From positions 6,849,501 through 6,913,500 of the forward strand of contig NZ_CP108423.1 of the NCBI RefSeq assembly GCF_035917235.1: a stretch of 64,000 nt of DNA. The letters run 5' to 3'. The stretch is from Streptomyces sp. NBC_01294. GTDB lineage: Bacteria; Actinomycetota; Actinomycetes; Streptomycetales; Streptomycetaceae. Below are positions 58,757 to 64,000 of the stretch, one piece after another. The notes beneath the pieces were generated by a model. That model saw only the letters and a list, made by a program, of their open reading frames with translations, ran no database searches and was not told the origin of the DNA. Each line of letters begins with the position of its first letter. Position 1 is the stretch's first letter. Both the position numbers and the translations under genes were made by a program.

Positions 58757-59367
58757 CGGAGCTCATACCGGCGGCGCGGGCCGGGGACGCCGCGCGCGTG
58801 GCCGAGCTGCTGGCCGCCGGCACCGCGCCGGACGAGCGGAGCCCGGAGGGGCGCACCGCGTTCGACCTCGCGGTGGACGCCGGGCACGCCGAGGTCGTCC
58901 GGCTGCTCCTGGAGGCCGGCGCCGACCCGATGGCGGACGCGGGCCCCTACCACGAGCTGGACGCGATGGCCCTGGCGGCCATGCGCGGTCATACCGCCGT
59001 GGTCGCGGTGCTCCTTGACGCGGGGGGCGACCCGAACCGAAAGTGCGGCAGGCCGGAGTACCCGGCGCTCCTCCTCGCGGCCACATCCAGCCCCGGACAC
59101 CCGGAGACGGTTGACTTCCTGCTGGACCGCGGCGCGGACCTGGAGGCGGCCTTCAAGGGCCACACCACGCTCGCCTGGGCGGCCGGTTTCGCGCAGCTGG
59201 ACATGGTGCAGCACCTCCTCGCACGGGGCGCCGCAGTCAGTCCCCCGCTCGTGCGGTTCGTCCGGCAGACGAGCGCGGCCGCGTCGGACGGGAGACGGCA
59301 CGAGGCCGTCCTCGAAGCCCTCCGGCTCGCGGCCTGGAGACAGGTGAGGGCTACGCCTCCGGAGTGA
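58753..59367 (+). CDS. Ankyrin-repeat protein
   Basis: A 204-residue protein made of about five ankyrin repeats: 'ELIPAARAGDAARVAELLAA', 'GRTAFDLAVDAGHAEVVRLL', 'DAMALAAMRGHTAVVAVLLD', and then 'HPETVDFLLDRGADLEAAFK' and 'AWAAGFAQLDMVQHLLARGA'. Ankyrin repeats bind proteins; the partner may be the product of the overlapping DedA gene upstream. The start ATG overlaps the DedA stop. The last 17 bases overlap the convergent gamma-carbonic-anhydrase-like gene. Confidence 0.85.
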   Translation: MTELIPAARAGDAARVAELLAAGTAPDERSPEGRTAFDLAVDAGHAEVVRLLLEAGADPMADAGPYHELDAMALAAMRGHTAVVAVLLDAGGDPNRKCGRPEYPALLLAATSSPGHPETVDFLLDRGADLEAAFKGHTTLAWAAGFAQLDMVQHLLARGAAVSPPLVRFVRQTSAAASDGRRHEAVLEALRLAAWRQVRATPPE

Positions 59368-59896
59368 GCGGGGCGCTGTGCTGCTTGGCCAGGTCCACGT
59401 ACATCAGGGCGTTGACCTTGATGCCCTCGCGCTCCTCGTCGGTCAGCTCGCGGCGCACCTTGGCGGGCACGCCCGCGACGAGCGAGCCGGGCGGCACGAC
59501 CATGCCCTGCGGGACCAGCGCCTGCGCGGCCACCAGGGAACCGGCGCCGATCACCGCGCCGTTGAGCACGGTCGCGCCCATGCCGATCAGGCAGTCGTCC
59601 TCGACCGTGCAGCCGTGCACGACGGCGTTGTGCCCGATGGAGACGCGCTCGCCGATCGAGACCGGGAAGCCAGGGTCCACGTGGACCGTGCAGTTGTCCT
59701 GCACGTTGCTGTCGGCGCCGAGCGTGATCGGGCCGCAGTCGGCGCGCAGCACCGCCGAGTACCAGATGCTCGCGCCGGCGGCGAGGGTCACCTCGCCGAC
59801 CACGACCGAGGTGGGAGCCGTGAAGGCCGTCGGGTCGATGTCCGGGTTCTTGCCGCCGACACCCGCCACGAATGCCTGGGCCGCCTGGTGCGTCAT
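59351..59896 (-). CDS. Gamma-carbonic-anhydrase-family left-handed beta-helix protein
   Basis: A 181-residue trimeric hexapeptide-repeat protein. Successive turns read 'SVVVGEVTLAAGASIWYSAV', 'PITLGADSNVQDNCTVHVDP', 'RVSIGHNAVVHGCTVEDDCL' and 'GAVIGAGSLVAAQALVPQGM'. His in 'NCTVHVD' and His residues in 'SIGHNAVVHGC' match the zinc ligands of gamma carbonic anhydrases. Many such proteins (YrdA, PaaY type) have weak or no carbonic-anhydrase activity or act as thioesterases. The ATG at 59896 follows GAGGAAGAG. Confidence 0.87.
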   Translation of the reverse strand: MTHQAAQAFVAGVGGKNPDIDPTAFTAPTSVVVGEVTLAAGASIWYSAVLRADCGPITLGADSNVQDNCTVHVDPGFPVSIGERVSIGHNAVVHGCTVEDDCLIGMGATVLNGAVIGAGSLVAAQALVPQGMVVPPGSLVAGVPAKVRRELTDEEREGIKVNALMYVDLAKQHSAPLTPEA

Positions 59897-60066
59897 GTTC
59901 TCTTCCTCTGTCGTCGTGGTCCGCCGTACGTGTCGTACGCCGTACGTCGTCCGGGTGCCGCGCGCTAACGGCACCGTAGGGCACGCGGCCCGCCGCACCG
60001 GCGATGGGGTGAAGATCACAGGATCGTGGTCCGGACGACCGGGGTCCGGCGCACTACCGTGGCCGG

Positions 60067-60828
60067 GTGCCGAAGAAACAGAACACGTTCTCATCTCTGA
60101 CGGCCCTGCGCCGCCGGCTGGCGAGCCGCGTGGTCCACACCGGCTGGCGCTGGATGCAGCAGGCCGGTGCGGTCACCGCGCAGACCCCGGGGCGGCTGCG
60201 GTTCGGCGCGATCGGGCACGGCACCCGGCTCGCCTTCCCGCAGGGCACGATCTTCAACGAGTCGTGGATCCGGCTCGGCGGGCACTGCATCATCGGCGAG
60301 CAGGTCACCCTCACCGCCGGGATGATGCCGGACCTCGACCTGGGCGCGGAGCCGATGCTGGTGCTCGGCGACGGGGTGGTCATCGGACGCGGCAGCCATG
60401 TCATCGCCGACGCCCGGATCACGATCGGGGCGAACACGTTCTGCGGTCCCGGGGTCTACATCACGTCCACGAACCACAGCTACGACGACCCGCACGAGCC
60501 CGTCGGCCGGCAGTGGCCGCGCAACGCGCCGGTGGAGATCGGCCCGGGGTGCTGGCTCGGCACAGGCGCGGTGATCCTGCCGGGGGCCCGGCTCGGCCGC
60601 AACGTCGTGGTGGCCGCGGGGGCCGTCGTACGGGGCGAGGTGCCGGACCACGCCGTGGTGGCGGGGGCGCCGGCGCGCATCGTACGGCGCTGGCAGCCGG
60701 AGACGGGCTGGCAGCCGCCGCTGCGTACGCCGACGCCGGTGCCGATCCCCGATGGGATGACCCCGGAGCAGCTGCGCGGGCTGGCCGAGCTCACGGAGGC
60801 CGAGCTGGCGGAGGCCGAGCAGGCGTAG
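60067..60828 (+). CDS. Hexapeptide-repeat O-acetyltransferase
   Basis: A 253-residue left-handed beta-helix acyltransferase. The repeat region reads 'WIRLGGHCIIGEQVTLTAGM', 'MLVLGDGVVIGRGSHVIADA' and 'RITIGANTFCGPGVYITSTN', and then 'HSYDDPHEP' with the catalytic His of the CatB/Maa type, followed by 'WLGTGAVILPGARLGRNVVV'. Such enzymes move acetyl from acetyl-CoA to sugars or antibiotics. The N-terminal ~40 residues are basic and not part of the helix. The GTG at 60067 follows a long promoter region shared with the divergent gamma-carbonic-anhydrase gene. The acceptor is unknown. Confidence 0.82.
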   Translation: MPKKQNTFSSLTALRRRLASRVVHTGWRWMQQAGAVTAQTPGRLRFGAIGHGTRLAFPQGTIFNESWIRLGGHCIIGEQVTLTAGMMPDLDLGAEPMLVLGDGVVIGRGSHVIADARITIGANTFCGPGVYITSTNHSYDDPHEPVGRQWPRNAPVEIGPGCWLGTGAVILPGARLGRNVVVAAGAVVRGEVPDHAVVAGAPARIVRRWQPETGWQPPLRTPTPVPIPDGMTPEQLRGLAELTEAELAEAEQA

Positions 60829-60860
60829 GGACGGTCGGCCCGCGACCAGGAGAACCGTTC

Positions 60861-60900
60861 CGGCCGGGGCCAGGCCGGCGCGCCGGCCTGGCCCCGGCCG
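60861..60900. terminator. 40-bp perfect palindrome, bidirectional terminator
   Basis: CGGCCGGGGCCAGGCCGGCG is followed immediately by its exact inverse complement, between two convergent genes (the acetyltransferase and the CoA-binding protein). Confidence 0.85.
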
Positions 60901-60932
60901 CGCACAGCGGCGCGGTCGCGGGGCAGGGGTGG

Positions 60933-61349
60933 CTAGGACACGGCCTGGAGCGCGGGGATCTCGATCGCCGGGCAGCGGTCCATGACCATCGCCAGGCCGG
61001 CCTCGCGGGTGCGGTCGAAGGCTGCTTCGTCGATCACGCCGAGCTGGAACCAGACGGCGTCGGCGCCGATGGCGGCCGCCTGGTCGGCCACCGGTCCGGC
61101 CAGTTCGCTGTTCACGAAGACGTCCACCACGTCCACCTTGAACGGGATCTCCTCCAGCGAGGCGTACCCGGGCTCACCGTGCACCGTCTCGGCCTTCGGG
61201 TGTACGGGGATCACGCGCTTGCCGAACTGCTGCAGCACGCGGGCCACCCCGTAGGCCGCCCGGTCCCTGTTGTTCGAGAGGCCCACCACGGCCCAGGTGT
61301 CGCCGAGCTCGGTGAGGATCTTGCGGATGGTTGCCGGATCGCCGTACAC
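60933..61349 (-). CDS. CoA-binding (YccU-type) protein
   Basis: A 138-residue CoA-binding-domain protein. 'DTWAVVGLSNNRDRAAYGVA' is the nucleotide-binding loop of the succinyl-CoA-synthetase-like fold, followed by 'RVIPVHPKAETVHGEPGYAS', 'DVVDVFVNSELAGPVADQAA' and 'AVWFQLGVIDEAAFDRTREA'. The family has no defined enzyme activity. The GTG at 61349 is chosen because AGGAGG lies just upstream and the domain begins at once; an ATG farther out gives an Arg-rich extension. Confidence 0.85.
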   Translation of the reverse strand: MYGDPATIRKILTELGDTWAVVGLSNNRDRAAYGVARVLQQFGKRVIPVHPKAETVHGEPGYASLEEIPFKVDVVDVFVNSELAGPVADQAAAIGADAVWFQLGVIDEAAFDRTREAGLAMVMDRCPAIEIPALQAVS

Positions 61350-61685
61350 GCGCGCCGCCTCCTGATGTTCTCGTCTGCTGTCATGTCTGCCGCTTCGCAC
61401 TGCCGCTTCGCACCGTTGCCTCGGACGGTCGGCTCGGACCGGTGCTTCCGCTGCCGCTCTGTCGCTCTGCCGCGTCAACGGAAAAGACACATGCCCGATT
61501 CCCCGTGGACTCCTCAGGGCTCCAACGCGTCGAATCCTCGCCGGGGGAGATCACGGTGCGCAGAGTGCGGCACCGGACTCGCCTCGCGGGCCTCCTGTGC
61601 ATCGCCCATGCTGAGGAGGAGGGCGCTGTCGGCCCGGGACTTGTCCTTGAAAGGGCCGAATGGGGGCGGCTGAGAGGAGGAAGTC

Positions 61686-61893
61686 ATGCGTATGAGAAGA
61701 ATGCCGGGGCTCGCCTTGGCTGCAGCCACCCTGGCCGGCGCGAGCGCGGTCGGTGCTGTCAGCGCTCAGGCCGCCGCGTCTCCGACCATCACCAGGGGAG
61801 GAGTGCGCGGCCGCGGGTGGACAGGTCAAGGACAACCCGTACAGGGAATCCACCTGCACGTTGCCTGACGGGAGTCAGCAGTCGATCACGTGA
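61686..61893 (+). pseudogene. Small secreted Cys-containing peptide gene, frameshifted
   Basis: From the ATG at 61686 a clear signal peptide is read ('RRMPGLALAAATLAGASAVG', then 'AVSAQAAASPTITR'). The frame then becomes Gly/Arg-rich and stops at 61866-61868. In the +1 frame the sequence continues smoothly as 'EECAAAGGQVKDNPYREST' and 'CTLPDGSQQSIT' with two Cys and a stop at 61891-61893. That is what a small secreted Streptomyces peptide should look like after the signal. Removing one G from the run at about 61796-61799 joins both halves into one ~68-residue protein. This is either a true frameshift or a sequence error in a G-run. Confidence 0.65.
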
Positions 61894-61967
61894 TGGCCTC
61901 GGCCGCGACCAGTCTGCTCGCCTTGCGGTCGGCCGGCCCGTCCTCGACCACGGATTAGGGTGGGGCG

Positions 61968-62594
61968 GTGAAGGCAGACCAGTACGTGACGGTGGCCCGT
62001 GAGGGCGTGCACGAGTCGGAGATCAACCGCTCGCGCTTCCTGTGCTCGCTCGCGCCCGCCGCGACCGAGCAGGAGGCGCAGGAGTTCGTCGCGCGCATCC
62101 GCAAGGAGCACCCCACCGCCACGCACAACTGCTTCGCCTACGTCATCGGCGCCGACGCCTCCGTCCAGAAGGCCAGCGACGACGGCGAGCCCGGCGGCAC
62201 CGCCGGGGTCCCCATGCTGCAGATGCTCATGCGCCGCGACATCCGCTACGCGGTCGCCGTGGTCACCCGCTACTACGGCGGTGTGAAGCTCGGTGCCGGC
62301 GGGCTGATCAGGGCCTACGGCGGGGTCGTCGGGGAGGCCCTCGACGAGCTCGGCACCGTCACCCGGCGCCGCTACCGGCTGGCCACCGTCACCGTCGACC
62401 ACCAGCGGGCCGGCAAGACCCAGAACGATCTGCGCGCCACCGGCCGGATCGTGGTGGACCTGCGCTACGGGTCCGCGGTGGAGATCGAGGTCGCCCTCCC
62501 GGAGGCGGACCTGCCCGCCTTCGAGGCCTGGCTCGCCGACAGCACGGCGGGCAGCGCCGTCCTCACCCTCGGCGGAGAGACGTACGCGCCTTGA
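61968..62594 (+). CDS. YigZ/IMPACT-family protein
   Basis: A 208-residue protein of the YigZ/UPF0029 family. 'EINRSRFLCSLAPAATEQEA' and 'ATHNCFAYVIGADASVQKAS', then 'DDGEPGGTAGVPMLQMLMRR' and 'AVVTRYYGGVKLGAGGLIRA', are the conserved IMPACT core, with a ferredoxin-like C-terminal domain (DUF1949). In eukaryotes IMPACT modulates translation control via GCN1/GCN2; the bacterial role is unknown. The GTG start has GGGGCGG upstream. No operon partner is evident. Confidence 0.88.
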   Translation: MKADQYVTVAREGVHESEINRSRFLCSLAPAATEQEAQEFVARIRKEHPTATHNCFAYVIGADASVQKASDDGEPGGTAGVPMLQMLMRRDIRYAVAVVTRYYGGVKLGAGGLIRAYGGVVGEALDELGTVTRRRYRLATVTVDHQRAGKTQNDLRATGRIVVDLRYGSAVEIEVALPEADLPAFEAWLADSTAGSAVLTLGGETYAP

Positions 62595-62679
62595 GGGACC
62601 TCGGGGACGGGTTAGCGTAGAGGGGTTCAGCGAGCGGGAGACGACCAGGGGGAGACGGCATGTGCGGCGGGGCCGGCGA

Positions 62680-63849
62680 GTGAAGTTCCTGCACACCTCC
62701 GACTGGCACCTCGGCCGTGCCTTCCACCGCGTGAACCTCCTCGGCGCCCAGGCGGCCTTCGTCGACCACCTCGTCGAGACCGTCCGCGAGCGCGAGGTCG
62801 ACGCCGTCCTCGTCGCGGGTGACGTCTACGACCGGGCCGTGCCCCCGCTGCCCGCCGTCGACCTGTACGACCGGGCCCTGCACCGGCTCGCCGACCTCGG
62901 CGTGCCCACCGTGATGATCTCCGGCAACCACGATTCCGCCCGCCGGCTCGGGGTCGGCGCCGGGCTGATCGACCGGGCCGGGATCCACCTGCGCACCGAC
63001 CCGGCCGGCTGCGCCGACCCGGTGGTGCTGGCCGACGTACACGGCGAGGTGGCGCTCTACGGGCTGCCGTACCTGGAACCGGCGCTGGTCAAGGACGAGT
63101 TCGGCGCGGAGAAGGTCAGCCACGAGGCGGTCCTCGGCGCGGCCATGGACCGGATCCGGGCCGACCTGGCCACCCGCCCGCCCGGCACCCGCTCCATCGT
63201 CCTGGCGCACGCCTTCGTCACCGGCGGGCAGGCCAGCGACAGCGAGCGCGACATCACCGTCGGCGGGGTCGAGGCCGTGCCCGCCTCCGTCTTCGACGGG
63301 GTGGACTACGCCGCCCTCGGCCACCTCCACGGCTGCCAGACGATCAACGACCGGGTCCGCTACTCCGGTTCCCCGCTCGCCTACTCCTTCTCGGAAGTCC
63401 ACCACCGCAAGACGATGTGGCTGATCGAGCTGGGGGCGCAGGGGGAGATCGCCGGCGCCGAGCGGATCGGCACTCCTGTGCCGCGGGCCCTCGCGCGGCT
63501 GCGCGGACGCCTCGACGACCTGCTGGACGACCCGGCGCACGCCGTGCACGAGGACGCCTGGGTGGAGGCCACCCTCACCGACGCCGTCCGCCCCGACGAC
63601 CCCATGGCCCGGCTCGCCGTCCGCTTCCCGCACACCCTGAGCCTCGCCTTCGACCCCGAGGGCCGCGAGGAGGAGGACGGGGCCTCCTACGCCCAGCGCC
63701 TGCGGGGCCGCAGCGACCAGCAGATCGCCGAGGACTTCGTCGCCCACGTGCGCGGCGGCGGTCACGCGAACGAGGCCGAACGGGCCGTGCTGCAGGGCGC
63801 CTTCGACGACGTACGGGCCGACGACAGCCGTCAGGAGACCCACCGATGA
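62680..63849 (+). CDS. sbcD: Exonuclease SbcCD, nuclease subunit D
   Basis: A 389-residue Mre11-type metallophosphoesterase. The metal-binding motifs are all visible: 'LHTSDWHLGRAFH', 'VAGDVYDRAVPP', 'ISGNHDSARRLG', 'VLAHAFVTGGQ' and 'ALGHLHGCQ'. With SbcC it forms an ATP-driven nuclease that cuts DNA hairpins and ends. The GTG at 62680 gives the usual start; a GTG at 62662 has a better-placed GGGGGAG and would add six basic residues. The stop codon overlaps the sbcC start (ATGA), so the pair is translationally coupled. Confidence 0.93.
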   Translation: MKFLHTSDWHLGRAFHRVNLLGAQAAFVDHLVETVREREVDAVLVAGDVYDRAVPPLPAVDLYDRALHRLADLGVPTVMISGNHDSARRLGVGAGLIDRAGIHLRTDPAGCADPVVLADVHGEVALYGLPYLEPALVKDEFGAEKVSHEAVLGAAMDRIRADLATRPPGTRSIVLAHAFVTGGQASDSERDITVGGVEAVPASVFDGVDYAALGHLHGCQTINDRVRYSGSPLAYSFSEVHHRKTMWLIELGAQGEIAGAERIGTPVPRALARLRGRLDDLLDDPAHAVHEDAWVEATLTDAVRPDDPMARLAVRFPHTLSLAFDPEGREEEDGASYAQRLRGRSDQQIAEDFVAHVRGGGHANEAERAVLQGAFDDVRADDSRQETHR

Positions 63850-64000
63850 GGCTGCACCGGCTCAAGGTCACCGCCTTCGGGCCGTTCGCCGAGCCCCAGG
63901 AGATCGACTTCGACGCGCTGTCCGGCGCCGGGATCTTCCTGCTGCACGGACCCACCGGTGCGGGGAAGACCTCCGTGCTCGACGCCGTCTGCTACGCGCT
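63846..64000 (+). CDS. sbcC: Exonuclease SbcCD, ATPase subunit C, 5' part
   Basis: The first 51 codons of an SMC/Rad50-like ATPase. 'RLHRLKVTAFGPFAEPQEID' is the usual beta-strand start, and 'GIFLLHGPTGAGKTSVLDAV' contains the Walker A motif GPTGAGKT. The gene runs past the right edge of the window. The ATG overlaps the sbcD stop codon. Confidence 0.93.
   Translation, partial: MRLHRLKVTAFGPFAEPQEIDFDALSGAGIFLLHGPTGAGKTSVLDAVCYA

Noticed and set aside
1..64000. CRISPR array
   Set aside because: All repeat clusters seen are either tandem without spacers (15808-15900) or the dispersed intergenic type with near-identical spacers; no cas-like genes are present.
1..64000. tRNA or rRNA genes, including a tRNA as att site
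   Set aside because: I looked at both island borders and several intergenic gaps (for example 29600-29700) for cloverleaf patterns and found none; the att repeat is within uppP.

Overview
The window is high-GC actinobacterial DNA, almost certainly a Streptomyces chromosome. Codons end mostly in G or C, GTG starts are common, and several lineage-typical genes are present: an SsgA-like protein, a CU044_5270-family gene, a DUF5709 gene, and a divergent third EF-Tu gene. Two clusters of the dispersed 'CTCAAACGCCGGCGGGGCTG' intergenic repeat point the same way. Apart from one stretch, it reads as conserved core chromosome with short intergenic gaps.

Left core (1-16.8 kb). This holds the tail of a MocR-type regulator, a DMT exporter divergent from its LysR regulator, a PPOX-fold protein, and a cysteine-hydrolase-fold protein lacking the catalytic cysteine. 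A stress-like cluster follows (PRC-barrel, DJ-1/PfpI, CsbD), then an overlapping HipA-like kinase/DUF3037 pair, a two-gene SDR operon, a peptide ABC substrate-binding lipoprotein, ung, DinB, a Gfo/Idh/MocA oxidoreductase and lnt.

Accessory island (about 16.9-44.98 kb). A 28-kb insertion interrupts the region. It is bounded by a 59-bp identical direct repeat inside uppP (16858-16916 and 44982-45040). The intact uppP lies at the right end; a second copy of its 3' end and a terminator lie at the left end. Next to the left repeat is a decayed tyrosine-recombinase C-terminus. This is the expected footprint of an integrative element that inserted in uppP and supplied a replacement 3' end. The island carries three paralogous EHN-type epoxide hydrolases, msrB and msrA, two giant LuxR/LAL regulators, a MocR regulator with a 57-bp operator-like repeat, an SsgA-like protein, an acetyltransferase and DUF5709. 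It also holds several IS elements (IS5-like, IS630-like, IS256) and many broken genes. My inference is that the epoxide hydrolases, the Msr enzymes and the LAL regulators form a defence module against electrophiles and oxidants. Two very small ORFs sit just upstream of the second hydrolase on its strand.

Right core (45-64 kb). This holds uppP, a VTT-domain membrane protein, an AlkD-like DNA glycosylase, a secreted EEP-fold nuclease/phosphatase, tuf3 with a possible upstream short ORF, a patatin-like lipase, a spermidine-synthase-like protein, an MFS exporter and a Pro/Gln-rich membrane protein. These are followed by a thioesterase-fold protein, a lone VapB-like antitoxin, a secreted GH3 beta-glucosidase, DedA/ankyrin, a gamma-carbonic-anhydrase-like protein, an acetyltransferase, a CoA-binding protein, a frameshifted secreted peptide, a YigZ/IMPACT protein, sbcD and the start of sbcC.
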